Assembly (NCBI GenBank): GCA_947173915.1
Contig: CAMWGZ010000002.1
Coordinates: 1-26,394, forward strand
Direction of reading: 5' to 3'
Length of the DNA: 26,394 bases
DNA from: an uncultured Alistipes sp.
GTDB lineage: Bacteria > Bacteroidota > Bacteroidia > Bacteroidales > Rikenellaceae
Both the position numbers and the translations under genes were made by a program. Of the stretch, positions 16,142 to 24,565 are shown in pieces (position 1 is the first letter of the stretch; the number at the start of each line of letters is the position of its first letter). The notes under the pieces were generated by a model. It was given only the letters and a program-made list of their open reading frames with translations, was not told the DNA's origin and did no database searches.

Positions 16142-18505
16142 ATGCTTCCGGATAGAAAACGAAAAATGACGAAGAAGATGCAGGCAAAGATTTCCAGAAC
16201 GCTCGAAGAGCTTATCGCCCGGACGCTCGTCGAGTCCTCCGGCGAGCCGGTTACCCACTCGCTCAAGGACCGTCTGGTGCTCGGGATATTGCGGGACGGG
16301 AGAACGGCGGCTTGCCGGATTCTCTCCTCGCTGTTGAAGAATTGGGAACTCGCACAGGTCCGGCGGCGGATCGAGGAGGAGATCGCTCCTGCTGAAGGGG
16401 CCGTTTCCTCTTCGCCCGAAGAATACTTTACCCGATATACCGCCCAGCTGCGGGAACTTTTCGCCGGGGCGCAGAGTATTTCGACCGCCCACGCGCTGCT
16501 GCATGCGCTGGCCGACCCCCGTACTGCGACCGTGCGGGTGCTCGCCTCTTACGGAATCGACTTTGCGGCCGTCACGGCCCGGATGGGGGCTTCGGACGAC
16601 GGCGACGGCGAGCCGGAGCTGCGGCTGGTGGGGTGTGAGCCGGCGGCGGAGCGTGTGCCGGAGACCGGTGCGGGGATGCTCGACCGGTTCGGAACCGACC
16701 TGACGCAGGAGGCGCGCCGGGGGCGGATCGACCCCGTGGTCGGACGCGAGGGGGAGACCGAGCGGCTGGTGCGGATTCTCGTGCGGCGCAAGAAGAACAA
16801 CCCGCTGCTCGTCGGCGAGGCGGGCGTGGGCAAGAGCGCGGTGGTCGAGGGGCTGGCGCTGCGGATGGCGGCGGGCGAGGTGCCCGACTCCCTGCGCGGG
16901 AAGCGGCTCTTCTCGCTCGACATGGCCTCGCTGGTGGCCGGCACCAAATTCCGGGGCGAATTCGAGGAGCGGATGCGGCAGCTGCTGGAGGAGCTGCGGA
17001 GCAGACGCGATACGATCCTCTTCATCGACGAGATCCATACCATCGCCGGGGCCGGGGCGACGCAGGGAAGTCTCGATACGGCCAATATCCTCAAGCCCTC
17101 CCTGGCCCGGGGGGAGTTGCAGCTCATCGGTGCGACGACCTGCGACGAATACCGTACGGGCATCGAGAAGGATCCGGCGCTCGAACGCCGCTTCCAGCCG
17201 CTGCTCGTCGAGGCTCCTTCGCCGGAGCGGACGCTGGAGATTCTGCGCCGGCTGGCCCCCTGTTACGGGCAGCACCACGGAGTCCGTTACACGGACGAGG
17301 CGCTGCGTGCGTGCGTCGCCCTGACGGGCCGCTATCTGTCGGGGCGTAATTTTCCCGACAAGGCGATCGACGCGATGGACGAGGCAGGGGCATCCGTGCG
17401 GATGGGGACGGTGTGCGTGCGGTCGTGCGGAGCAGCGGAGGGTGCGGCATCGGATTGCGGAGAGGGTGCGGCGTGCGGAGTCGGCGAAGTGCGGCGCGAA
17501 CATGTCGAACGGGTCGTCACGGCGATGAGCGGAGTGCCCGTGCAGCGGCTCTCGGAGGAGGAGGGCGAACGGCTGCGCGGGTTGGTCGAACACTTGAGCG
17601 CGCGGGTCGTGGGGCAGGATGAGGCGGTCGGCCGCATCGCCCGGGCGATCCGCCGTGCGCGGGCCGGGCTGCGGGAGGAGACCCGTCCGATCGGGGTGTT
17701 CCTGCTGGTCGGGCCGACGGGGGTGGGCAAGACCCTCCTGGCCCGGGAGCTCTCCCGGTGGCTTTTCGATGAGGATCGGGGGATGATCCGACTCGACATG
17801 GGAGAATATGCCGAAAGACACAACGTGGCGCGGCTGATCGGATCCCCGCCGGGCTATGTCGGCTACGGCGAAGGGGGGCAGCTGACCGAGGCGGTGCGCC
17901 GGCATCCCTATTCGGTCGTCCTGTTCGACGAGATAGAGAAGGCCCATCCCGAGGTGTTCGACACCCTGTTGCAGCTCTTCGACGACGGGCACCTGACCGA
18001 CGGCGGAGGACGGCGGGTGGATTTCCGTAATACGTTGATCGTGATGACCTCGAACGTCGGGTCGCAGGCTGCGGCATTGCGGCGTGTGCAGGTGGGCTAC
18101 GGCACCCGCTCGAAGTCGGAGGCCGTGCGGGCGGCATCGGAGGCGGAGTACCGCCGTGCGCTCGAAGAGACTTTCCGGCCCGAATTTCTCAACAGGATCG
18201 ACGACGTGGTGCTGTTCCGTGCGCTCGAACCGGACGATGTGGAGCGGATCGTGGAGCTGGAACTGGAGGGGCTGCGCCGCCGGACGGACCGGTTGGGTTA
18301 TCGGCTCGAAGTGACCGACCGGGCGCGCCGGAAGCTGGCGCTGCTCGGATACGAACGCAACTGCGGCGCTCGTGCGCTGAAGCGTACGCTGCTCGACCGG
18401 GTGGAGGATCCGCTCTCGGAGCTGATCATCGGCGGCGGCGTGCCCGACGGCGGCCGGGTGGTGGTCGATGCCGACCGCGAGGAGGTAACGCTGCGGGTGG
18501 CATAA
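16142..18505 (+). CDS. Clp family double-AAA+ unfoldase (ClpA/ClpC type)
   Basis: This 787-residue protein is a two-ring Hsp100 unfoldase. An N-terminal Clp-N domain with two degenerate repeats (about 15-145; the second is STAHALLHALADP) precedes the first AAA module with Walker A GEAGVGKS (225-232) and Walker B ILFIDE. The second module has Walker A GPTGVGKT (524-531), pore loop GYVGYGEGG and Walker B VVLFDE. The coiled-coil M domain of ClpB and ClpC is absent. In its place is a 28-residue stretch rich in Gly, Ala and Cys (C425, C429, C439, C445). A likely ClpP-docking loop, VGYG (651-654), lies after TSNVGSQ, where ClpA has IGL, so it probably partners ClpP rather than acting as a disaggregase. 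Starts at 16142, 16166 and 16178 are possible. Confidence 0.88.
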   Translation: MLPDRKRKMTKKMQAKISRTLEELIARTLVESSGEPVTHSLKDRLVLGILRDGRTAACRILSSLLKNWELAQVRRRIEEEIAPAEGAVSSSPEEYFTRYTAQLRELFAGAQSISTAHALLHALADPRTATVRVLASYGIDFAAVTARMGASDDGDGEPELRLVGCEPAAERVPETGAGMLDRFGTDLTQEARRGRIDPVVGREGETERLVRILVRRKKNNPLLVGEAGVGKSAVVEGLALRMAAGEVPDSLRGKRLFSLDMASLVAGTKFRGEFEERMRQLLEELRSRRDTILFIDEIHTIAGAGATQGSLDTANILKPSLARGELQLIGATTCDEYRTGIEKDPALERRFQPLLVEAPSPERTLEILRRLAPCYGQHHGVRYTDEALRACVALTGRYLSGRNFPDKAIDAMDEAGASVRMGTVCVRSCGAAEGAASDCGEGAACGVGEVRREHVERVVTAMSGVPVQRLSEEEGERLRGLVEHLSARVVGQDEAVGRIARAIRRARAGLREETRPIGVFLLVGPTGVGKTLLARELSRWLFDEDRGMIRLDMGEYAERHNVARLIGSPPGYVGYGEGGQLTEAVRRHPYSVVLFDEIEKAHPEVFDTLLQLFDDGHLTDGGGRRVDFRNTLIVMTSNVGSQAAALRRVQVGYGTRSKSEAVRAASEAEYRRALEETFRPEFLNRIDDVVLFRALEPDDVERIVELELEGLRRRTDRLGYRLEVTDRARRKLALLGYERNCGARALKRTLLDRVEDPLSELIIGGGVPDGGRVVVDADREEVTLRVA

Positions 18506-18551
18506 GGTGCGGGGAGGGGCGAAAACACCCCGCCTGCATGGGATATGACGA

Positions 18552-18579
18552 AAAAGGCATCGGATTTCCGATGCCTTTT
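18552..18579. terminator. bidirectional terminator between the Clp unfoldase and aspS
   Basis: A 13-bp perfect stem (18552-18564 with 18567-18579, AAAAGGCATCGGA) has a 2-base minimal loop and A/T runs at both ends, so it can end transcription from both convergent genes. Confidence 0.87.
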
Positions 18580-18600
18580 CGTTGGTTGCCCTCCTGTGCG

Positions 18601-20355
18601 TTACTCCTGCGGCTGGCGCAGGTCGAGCAGCAGCTCGTCGAGCTGAGCCTGGTCGATGTAGCCCGGCGCATCGAGCATCACGTCGCGGCCGTTGTTGTTC
18701 TTCGGGAAGGCGATGTAGTCGCGGATCGACTCCGAACCGCCGAAGAGCGAGCAGAGGCGGTCGAAACCGAAGGCGAGGCCTCCGTGGGGCGGCGCGCCGT
18801 ATTTGAAGGCATTGATCAGGAAGCCGAATCGTTCCTGCGCCTGTTCGGGCGTGAAGCCCAGCAGCTCGAACATTTTGGCCTGCAGCTTCGAGTCGTGGAT
18901 GCGGATCGAGCCGCCGCCGATCTCGGTGCCGTTGCAGACGAAGTCGTAGGCGTTGGCGCGCACGCGGCCCGGGTCGCTGTCGAGGTACTGCACGTCCTCG
19001 GCCTTGGGCGAGGTAAAGGGGTGGTGCATCGCATAGTAGCGCTGCGTCTCGTCGTCCCACTCGAAGAGCGGGAAGTCGATGATCCACAGGGGGGCGAACT
19101 TCTTCGGATCGCGCAGCCCCAGCTGCTGGCCCACCTCGAGGCGCAGGGCGCAGAGCTGCGTGAGGGTCTTGAACTTCTTGCCGCAGAGGATCAGCACCAG
19201 GTCGCCTGCTTTCGCGCCGCAGCGCTCGGCCATCGCCCGCACCTGGTCGGGGGTGTAGAACTTATCGACCGACGATTTGACGCCTCCCTCCTCGACGCGG
19301 ATCCAGACCAGTCCCTTGGCACCGATCTGCTGGCGCTTGACGAACTCGGTCAGCGCGTCGATCTGCTTGCGGGTGTAGCCGGCGCAGCCCGTCGCCGCGA
19401 ATCCGGTAACGTATTCGGCATCGTCGAAGACCGGGAAGCCGTGTCCCTTGGCCAGCTCCGTGAGATCGGCGAACTCCATGCCGAAGCGCAGGTCGGGCTT
19501 GTCCGAGCCGTACTTCTCCATCGCCTCGATCCAGGGCATGCGGCGCAGCGGCTCGCTCAGCTCGATGCCCATGACCTCGCGGAACATGTGCTTGGCCCAG
19601 CGCTCGAAGATTCCCAGCACGTCCTCCTGCTCGACGAACGACATTTCGCAGTCGATCTGCGTGAACTCGGGCTGGCGGTCGGCGCGCAGGTCCTCGTCGC
19701 GGAAGCAGCGCACGATCTGGAAGTAGCGGTCGTAGCCGGCGACCATCAGCAGCTGCTTGAGGGTCTGGGGCGACTGCGGCAGGGCGTAGAACTGGTTGGG
19801 GTTCATGCGGCTCGGAACGACGAAGTCGCGGGCACCCTCCGGTGTCGAATTGACCAGGTAGGGGGTCTCGATCTCGAGGAATCCCTCCGAGTCGAGGAAG
19901 CGGCGGATCTCCTGGGCCATGCGGTGGCGCAGGATCATGTTGCGCTGCAGGGGCGGGCGGCGCAGGTCCAGATAGCGGTACTTCATGCGCAGGTCGTCGC
20001 CGCCGTCCGAGTTCTCCTCGATCGTGAAGGGCGGGACCTCCGCTTCGTGGAGGACGGTCAGCCGCTCGGCGATCACCTCGATGTCGCCGGTGGCCATCTT
20101 CGGGTTCTTGGCCGAGCGCTCGACCACACGGCCCTCGACCTGGATGACGTATTCGCGGCCGAGGGTTTCGGCAGCGGCCTTCACTTCGGCCGGCGAGTGC
20201 TCCTCGACGACGATCTGCGTGATGCCGTAACGGTCCCTCAGATCGATGAAGGTCATCGCGCCGAGGTTGCGGATCTTCTGCACCCAGCCGGCCAGCGTGA
20301 CCGTCTGCTGCACGTTCGCGGCCCGAAGCTGACCGCAGGTATGGGTTCTGTACAT
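18601..20355 (-). CDS. aspS: aspartyl-tRNA synthetase
   Basis: AspRS charges tRNA-Asp with aspartate in the cytoplasm. The 584-residue length is that of the bacterial type with the GAD insertion domain. The N-terminal OB-fold anticodon domain has [20 protein letters not shown]; a leucine (L31) sits where non-discriminating enzymes often have His, which favours a discriminating AspRS that does not charge tRNA-Asn. Class II motif 2 is [19 protein letters not shown] (about 217-235) and motif 3 is [14 protein letters not shown] (about 526-538). The start [10 protein letters not shown] fits family alignments. A consensus -7 box on this strand lies 41 bases upstream, and the 3' end meets a bidirectional terminator. 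Confidence 0.96.
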   Translation of the reverse strand: MYRTHTCGQLRAANVQQTVTLAGWVQKIRNLGAMTFIDLRDRYGITQIVVEEHSPAEVKAAAETLGREYVIQVEGRVVERSAKNPKMATGDIEVIAERLTVLHEAEVPPFTIEENSDGGDDLRMKYRYLDLRRPPLQRNMILRHRMAQEIRRFLDSEGFLEIETPYLVNSTPEGARDFVVPSRMNPNQFYALPQSPQTLKQLLMVAGYDRYFQIVRCFRDEDLRADRQPEFTQIDCEMSFVEQEDVLGIFERWAKHMFREVMGIELSEPLRRMPWIEAMEKYGSDKPDLRFGMEFADLTELAKGHGFPVFDDAEYVTGFAATGCAGYTRKQIDALTEFVKRQQIGAKGLVWIRVEEGGVKSSVDKFYTPDQVRAMAERCGAKAGDLVLILCGKKFKTLTQLCALRLEVGQQLGLRDPKKFAPLWIIDFPLFEWDDETQRYYAMHHPFTSPKAEDVQYLDSDPGRVRANAYDFVCNGTEIGGGSIRIHDSKLQAKMFELLGFTPEQAQERFGFLINAFKYGAPPHGGLAFGFDRLCSLFGGSESIRDYIAFPKNNNGRDVMLDAPGYIDQAQLDELLLDLRQPQE

Positions 20356-20358
20356 GGC

Positions 20359-20388
20359 TTGTATGTTTTGCTTTTAATTCGTATCTTG
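20359..20388 (+). promoter_or_regulatory. probable tadA promoter
   Basis: TTG at 20359-20361, a 20-base spacer and TATCTTG at 20382-20388 resemble the Bacteroidota promoter, with the -7 box one T short of consensus. The expected transcript start is about 20 bases before the tadA ATG. Confidence 0.45.
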
Positions 20389-20395
20389 CAACCCA

Positions 20396-20403
20396 CAAAG
20401 ATA
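20396..20403 (-). promoter_or_regulatory. -7 box of the aspS promoter
   Basis: Read on the minus strand this is TATCTTTG, an exact TAnnTTTG match 41 bases before the aspS start. The closest TTG on that strand (20419-20421) is at 15 bases spacing, shorter than usual. The box overlaps the expected 5' leader of tadA. Confidence 0.55.
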
Positions 20404-20412
20404 GGAAAAATA

Positions 20413-20859
20413 ATGGAACAACGGACCATCGACGAACAATTCATGCGCCGTGCGCTTGACGAGGCGCGGCGGGCGCTGGAGCGGCGCGAGGTGCCGATCG
20501 GGGCCGTCGTCGTGGCGGACGGGAGGATCGTGGGCCGGGGGCACAATCTGGTCGAGACGCTCGGCGATGCGACGGCGCATGCCGAGATGCAGGCGCTCAC
20601 GGCGGCCGCGTCGGGTATCGGCGGGAAGTACCTGGCGCAGTGTACGCTCTACGTGACGGTCGAACCCTGCGTCATGTGCGCCGGAGCCATCGCCTGGAGT
20701 CAGGTGGGGCGCGTGGTGTGGGGGGCCGACGACCCGAAGCGCGGCTACCGTCGCTATTCGGAGCAGATCTTTCTGCCGAAGGTGGTCGTGGAGCGGGGCG
20801 TGCTGGCCGAAGAGTGCGAGGAGCTGATGACTTCGTTTTTCGAATCGCTTCGCAGGTAG
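20413..20859 (+). CDS. tadA: tRNA adenosine(34) deaminase
   Basis: TadA converts A34 of tRNA-Arg(ACG) to inosine in the anticodon wobble position. The 148-residue protein starts at MEQRTIDEQF; the open frame continues far upstream, but only as antisense of aspS. The zinc and catalytic motifs of the cytidine/deoxycytidylate deaminase fold are present: H56-A-E58 in AHAEMQ with E58 as proton shuttle, and PCVMCAGA with C86 and C89. The stretch VVWGADDPKRGYRRYSEQI is typical of TadA (usually GA.DPK.GA.GS). It sits back to back with aspS. Guanine deaminase is a related fold but lacks this layout. Confidence 0.9.
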   Translation: MEQRTIDEQFMRRALDEARRALERREVPIGAVVVADGRIVGRGHNLVETLGDATAHAEMQALTAAASGIGGKYLAQCTLYVTVEPCVMCAGAIAWSQVGRVVWGADDPKRGYRRYSEQIFLPKVVVERGVLAEECEELMTSFFESLRR

Positions 20860-20866
20860 CGGCATA

Positions 20867-20896
20867 TTGGTTTTCCGGAAAAAACCGTTATTTTTG
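20867..20896 (+). promoter_or_regulatory. promoter of the TPR protein gene
   Basis: TTG (20867-20869), a 19-base spacer and TATTTTTG (20889-20896) are a full match to the Bacteroidota promoter. It begins 8 bases after the tadA stop. The leader of the transcript would be about 65 bases and is A-rich before the start codon. Confidence 0.75.
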
Positions 20897-20966
20897 CAAA
20901 CCGTCGCCTCCGGCGGCGGAGACAAAGAGTCGGAACCTTAAAAATCTAAAAAATAAAAAACGACCT

Positions 20967-21923
20967 ATGAAAAAAATCATCGTTACGGCGCTCGCGCTGT
21001 TCGCCGTCTGCTCGCTCTCGGCACAGAACTCATTGACCGAGGTGTATAATGCGGCCATCGCAGCCAATAACTCGAAGAACTATGCGGAGGCACTGCGCCA
21101 GTTCGAGCAGGTAATCGAACTGGGAGCCGAGTCGGAGGATCCCGAGGAGCTCTCCTGGGTTGCTACGGCGAAGAAGCGGGTGCCCGTCTGCTATTTCATG
21201 CTCGGCGGCGGTGCCGCTCAGAAGGGCGATTTCTCCGCTGCGGTGGACAACTTCTCCAAGTCGGCATCGCTGGCATCCCTCTACGGCGACCTGCAGCAGG
21301 AGCGCAAGTCGAAGATGTGGGAGGCTACCATCTACAAGAAATGGGGCGAGAAGCCTTTCAACGAGAAGAATTATGCCGAGGCGGGCGAGATCTTCGCCAA
21401 AGGCTATGCTGCCGATCCCAAGAATATGGAGATGGCCAACCTGCTGGCGATCTGCTACTGCGAGACGGGCGACTTCCAGAAGGGTATGACGATCTTCAAC
21501 GAGGTGGCCGCACAGAAGAACCCCAAGTTCGCGGAGCAGGCGGCCGAAGCCAAAGAGAAGATCGCCATGTACACCAACAACCGCATCGCGACGATGCAGG
21601 GTGCGGGCGATTTCGACGGAATCGTCGCTTTCGCCGATGAGCTGCTCGCGGTCAATCCGGCCGATGCACTGGCTCAGAAGATCCGGATCCAGGCGCTCTT
21701 CTCCAAGAAGGATTACGCCGCTGTGATCGCTTCGGCGGCGGAAGCGGCCGAGGCGCAGGAGGAGGCCGCCGACCGCAGCGATGTCTATTACATTCTGGGT
21801 GCCGCCTACAACGCCCGGTCGATGACCCCCGAGGCGATCGAGGCGCTGGGCAAGGTAACCGACGGCGCGAACGTGGAGGCTGCCAAGAAGACCGTTGCGC
21901 AGCTGACGGCCAACGCCAAGTAG
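20967..21923 (+). CDS. secreted tetratricopeptide-repeat protein
   Basis: This 318-residue protein begins MKKIIVTALALFAVCSLSAQ, a signal peptide with the SAQ end common in Bacteroidota, so the mature protein is periplasmic or outer-membrane associated. The rest is all helical and reads as tetratricopeptide repeats, for example YNAAIAANNSKNYAEALRQF, FNEKNYAEAGEIFAKGYAAD and ANLLAICYCETGDFQKGMTI, with three to six repeats to the end. TPR domains hold protein partners; no enzymatic motif is present. It has its own promoter and terminator, so it is a single-gene unit. The start is set by the signal peptide; the frame stays open upstream without meaning. Partner unknown. Confidence 0.85.
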   Translation: MKKIIVTALALFAVCSLSAQNSLTEVYNAAIAANNSKNYAEALRQFEQVIELGAESEDPEELSWVATAKKRVPVCYFMLGGGAAQKGDFSAAVDNFSKSASLASLYGDLQQERKSKMWEATIYKKWGEKPFNEKNYAEAGEIFAKGYAADPKNMEMANLLAICYCETGDFQKGMTIFNEVAAQKNPKFAEQAAEAKEKIAMYTNNRIATMQGAGDFDGIVAFADELLAVNPADALAQKIRIQALFSKKDYAAVIASAAEAAEAQEEAADRSDVYYILGAAYNARSMTPEAIEALGKVTDGANVEAAKKTVAQLTANAK

Positions 21924-21947
21924 GCGGCGGACGTTGCCGCGAACCTC

Positions 21948-21990
21948 AGGGCGGACGGATCCTTGCGCGGGATCCGTCCGCCCTGCTTTC
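21948..21990 (+). terminator. hairpin terminator after the TPR gene
   Basis: A perfect 16-bp stem (21948-21963 with 21971-21986) with a 7-base loop lies 24 bases after the stop and is followed by CTTT, a weak T-run. It may end transcription or protect the 3' end. Confidence 0.7.
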
Positions 21991-22105
21991 GGGGGGCAGT
22001 GTCCCGGGGCCGCGTGCACCGTTCGCAGAGCCGCTTTGAGCCGGGCGTTCTGCCGGCCGGGCGGCGGGAAAGGTGGCGGCTGCCGGCAAAAAAACGGCCG
22101 TTTCG

Positions 22106-22136
22106 TTGGAGGTCTTCGATATTATCCTTACTTTTG
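22106..22136 (+). promoter_or_regulatory. promoter of metK
   Basis: TTG (22106-22108), a 20-base spacer and TACTTTTG (22129-22136) match the Bacteroidota promoter. The start of transcription near 22140 lies just before a small hairpin (22137-22146 with 22153-22162) and the SAM-II-like aptamer. Confidence 0.75.
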
Positions 22137-22162
22137 TCATCCCGCTCCGGAAAGCGGGATGA

Positions 22163-22214
22163 TGTGGAAAGATTTGACTGATTGCAAACCACAATAAAAA
22201 ATCGCTAAAACAGC
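22163..22214 (+). ncRNA. SAM-II (SAM-alpha) riboswitch upstream of metK
   Basis: The leader resembles the known SAM-II aptamer closely. P1 is TGTGG (22163-22167) with CCACA (22189-22193). The loop GATTTGACTGATTGCAAA aligns with GATTTAACCGTATTGCAAG of the marine metX SAM-II element whose structure is known. The 3' part ATAAAAAATCGCTAAAA aligns with ATAAATGTAGCTAAAA. A pseudoknot is possible between TGATT (22179-22183) and AATCG (22200-22204), the same place as in the reference with different bases. The element binds S-adenosylmethionine, the product of the gene that follows, and probably lowers expression when SAM is plentiful. A CAGCTTTTTT stretch follows; the start codon is 68 bases past the aptamer, so whether control is by translation or termination is unclear. 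The comparison was made from memory and by eye. Confidence 0.82.
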
Positions 22215-22281
22215 TTTTTTATTCCAAACAGCCAATTTTTCCCCGTTTTATACGTTTAACACTTAAAACCTTAAATGTAAA

Positions 22282-23586
22282 ATGGGATTTTTGTTTACGT
22301 CGGAGTCGGTCTCGGAAGGCCATCCCGACAAAGTCTCGGACCAGATTTCCGATGCCATTCTCGATGAGTTCCTGCGCCGTGACCCGGAGGCGAAGGTGGC
22401 GTGCGAGACCCTCTGCACGACCGGCCTGGTCGTCGTGGCGGGCGAGGTGCGGTCGAATGCCTACGTCGATGTGCAGGGGACTGCACGGCGCGTGATCAAC
22501 CGCATCGGCTACACCAAGAGCGAGTATCAGTTCGACGGCAATTCGTGCGGCGTGCTCTCGGCCATCCACGAGCAGTCGGCCGATATCAACCAGGGTGTCG
22601 TCCGCGAGGCGGAGGAGGCGCAGGGTGCCGGCGACCAGGGCATCATGTTCGGTTATGCCTGCAACGAGACGCGCGAGTACATGCCCGCGACGCTCATCCT
22701 CTCGCACGTGATCCTCAAGGAGCTGGCCGTCATCCGCCGCGAGGGGGAGGTAATGACCTACCTGCGCCCCGATGCCAAGTCGCAGGTAACGATCGAGTAC
22801 GATGAGCGGACGCACCGCCCCCTGCGCGTGCACACCATCGTGGTCTCCACGCAGCACGACGAGTTCATCGCCGCCGGCGGGGGAGTGGACGAGAAGCAGG
22901 CCGAGCGGCAGATGCAGGAGCGCATCCGCGAGGATGTCCGCACGATCCTCATTCCGCGCGTGAAGGCGCGTCTGGAGCGGGCGCACGACAAGTTGGCCGA
23001 GCTGATCGGCGACGACTATATCCTGCACGTCAATCCGACGGGCAAGTTCGTCATCGGAGGCCCCCACGGCGACACGGGACTTACCGGCCGTAAGATCATC
23101 GGCGATACCTACGGCGGCCGGGGTGCGCACGGCGGCGGTGCTTTCTCGGGCAAGGACTCCTCGAAGGTCGATCGCTCGGCGGCCTATGCGGCCCGCCATA
23201 TCGCCAAGAACATGGCGGCGGCAGGCATCGCGGACGAGGTGCTGGTGGAGCTGAGCTACGCCATCGGCATTGCGGAGCCGATCTCCGTCTATGTCGAGTG
23301 CGGCGCGGGACGCAACCCGAAGCTGGCTGGCATGACCGACGGCGAGATCGCCCGGCGCATCGCCCGGCTTTTCGACCTGCGTCCGGCGGCCATCGTCCGC
23401 AAGTTCGGTCTGAAGAATCCGATTTTCGAGGCGACGGCCTCCTACGGACATTTCGGCAACCGTCCCTTTACCCGTCGGGAGAAGGTGTGGGAGAACGGCC
23501 GCGAGGTCGAGCGTGAGATCGAGTTCTTCGGTTGGGAGCGGCTCGATGCGGTGGATGCGATCCGCCGTGAGTTTGCACTCGAATAG
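22282..23586 (+). CDS. metK: S-adenosylmethionine synthetase
   Basis: MetK makes S-adenosylmethionine from methionine and ATP in the cytoplasm. The 434-residue protein is somewhat longer than E. coli MetK (384), with extra residues in the middle and at the end, a form seen in Bacteroidota. The N-terminal motif [20 protein letters not shown] carries H14, D16 and K17. [16 protein letters not shown] is the hexapeptide signature region, and [20 protein letters not shown] is the P-loop-like second signature. [20 protein letters not shown] is also intact. The gene has its own promoter and SAM-responsive leader, and a strong terminator follows, so it is a single-gene unit. Confidence 0.96.
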   Translation: MGFLFTSESVSEGHPDKVSDQISDAILDEFLRRDPEAKVACETLCTTGLVVVAGEVRSNAYVDVQGTARRVINRIGYTKSEYQFDGNSCGVLSAIHEQSADINQGVVREAEEAQGAGDQGIMFGYACNETREYMPATLILSHVILKELAVIRREGEVMTYLRPDAKSQVTIEYDERTHRPLRVHTIVVSTQHDEFIAAGGGVDEKQAERQMQERIREDVRTILIPRVKARLERAHDKLAELIGDDYILHVNPTGKFVIGGPHGDTGLTGRKIIGDTYGGRGAHGGGAFSGKDSSKVDRSAAYAARHIAKNMAAAGIADEVLVELSYAIGIAEPISVYVECGAGRNPKLAGMTDGEIARRIARLFDLRPAAIVRKFGLKNPIFEATASYGHFGNRPFTRREKVWENGREVEREIEFFGWERLDAVDAIRREFALE

Positions 23587-23624
23587 GGTTTCGGGGGGCG
23601 GAAAGCCGCTTCTCTTCGATAGAG

Positions 23625-23663
23625 AAATCCCGGATGACAGTCATTGTCGTCCGGGATTTTTGT
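23625..23663 (+). terminator. intrinsic terminator of metK
   Basis: A 15-bp stem with one G-T pair (23625-23639 with 23645-23659), a 5-base loop and a following TTTGTT lie 39 bases after the metK stop. The arm AAATCCCGGATGACA also offers an A-run for the opposite strand, so it may also stop ung transcripts. Confidence 0.87.
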
Positions 23664-23807
23664 TGTCCGCCTGCGGGCGGGATGGTGGCGGTGTCGCTCG
23701 TGGCCGGATGAAGATGCCTGTTCGTGCATCTCCTGTCGGGCGGCGGATGGGGGGGGCGGGGCTGTTGCCGTCCCGCTGCTGTCCTGTTGCCGTTCGCAGT
23801 GCGGGTG

Positions 23808-24470
23808 TTACCAGACGATCGGCTCCTTGCCGATGCTGCGCAGGTACTCGTTGGCGCGCGAGAAGTGTTTGCTGCCGAAGAAGCCCCGATAGACCGACAG
23901 CGGCGAGGGGTGGACGGCCTTGAGGATGCAGTTGCGCTGCGGGTCGGCGATAGCCCCCTTGCGCTGGGCGTAGTTGCCCCACAGCATATAGACGATGCCC
24001 TGCTTGCGCTGGGCGATGGCCCGCACGACGGCATCGGTAAAGGTCTCCCAGCCGTGTCCCGCATGGGAGGCGGCCTCATGGGCCCGGACCGTCAGCACGG
24101 CGTTGAGCAGCAGCACCCCCTGCTCGGCCCAGCGGTCGAGGTTGCCGCTCGTCGGGACGGGTGCGCCCGTATCGTCGGCGACCTCCTGGAAGATGTTTTG
24201 CAGTGAGGGCGGGAAGGGAACGCCGTCGGCGACCGAAAAGCAGAGTCCGTTGGCCTGCCCCTCGCCGTGGTAGGGGTCCTGGCCGATGATGACTACGCGC
24301 AACTTGTCGAACGGACATTTGTCGAAAGCCCGGAAAATGTTGCTGCCGCGCGGGTAGATGCGGCGCGTGGCGTACTCCTGACGGATGAATTCGGTCAGTT
24401 GGGCGAAGTAGGGTTTTTCGAACTCCTCGGCAAGAAGCTCCTTCCAGTCCTGGGCGATTTTTACCTCCAT
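23808..24470 (-). CDS. ung: uracil-DNA glycosylase
   Basis: Ung removes uracil from DNA to start base-excision repair. The 220-residue length and sequence fit family 1. The start MEVKIAQDWK (24470) matches the family N-terminus; the frame runs open far upstream only as antisense of the riboswitch region. Motif A is VVIIGQDPYHGEGQANG, with the catalytic Asp in GQDPYHG. Motif B is AVHPSPLSVYRGFFG, with the His that stabilises the leaving uracil, followed by the usual SKHFSRANEYL end. A near-consensus -7 box on the minus strand, TACTTTAG, lies at 24491-24498. The gene converges on metK with the metK terminator between them. Confidence 0.95.
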   Translation of the reverse strand: MEVKIAQDWKELLAEEFEKPYFAQLTEFIRQEYATRRIYPRGSNIFRAFDKCPFDKLRVVIIGQDPYHGEGQANGLCFSVADGVPFPPSLQNIFQEVADDTGAPVPTSGNLDRWAEQGVLLLNAVLTVRAHEAASHAGHGWETFTDAVVRAIAQRKQGIVYMLWGNYAQRKGAIADPQRNCILKAVHPSPLSVYRGFFGSKHFSRANEYLRSIGKEPIVW

Positions 24471-24525
24471 ATTTTCTGCGATTGACTTTGCTAAAGTACA
24501 TAAAAATATCGAATCGGTGGCGGAT

Positions 24526-24559
24526 TTTGCGGATCGGTACGTAGAAATCGCTATATTTG
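24526..24559 (+). promoter_or_regulatory. promoter of the cobalamin riboswitch transcript
   Basis: TTTG (24526-24529), a 22-base spacer and TATATTTG (24552-24559) resemble the Bacteroidota promoter, with a spacer slightly longer than usual. The start of transcription would fall within a few bases of the first aptamer stem. Confidence 0.65.
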
Positions 24560-24565
24560 CCCTCA

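Noticed and set aside
18509-18533. A small GCGGGG/CCCCGC hairpin right after the Clp unfoldase stop
   Set aside because: Only 6 bp with a long loop and no T-run; the stronger bidirectional terminator at 18552-18579 explains the end.
13958-19087. A 1709-codon open frame on the minus strand
   Set aside because: It runs antisense to transketolase and the Clp unfoldase and partly overlaps aspS in another frame; the translation is rich in Arg, His and Pro without motifs, as expected from GC-biased third positions.
18538-20412. A 5' extension of the tadA frame by 625 codons
   Set aside because: It is the reverse strand of aspS; TadA aligns only from MEQRTIDEQF at 20413.
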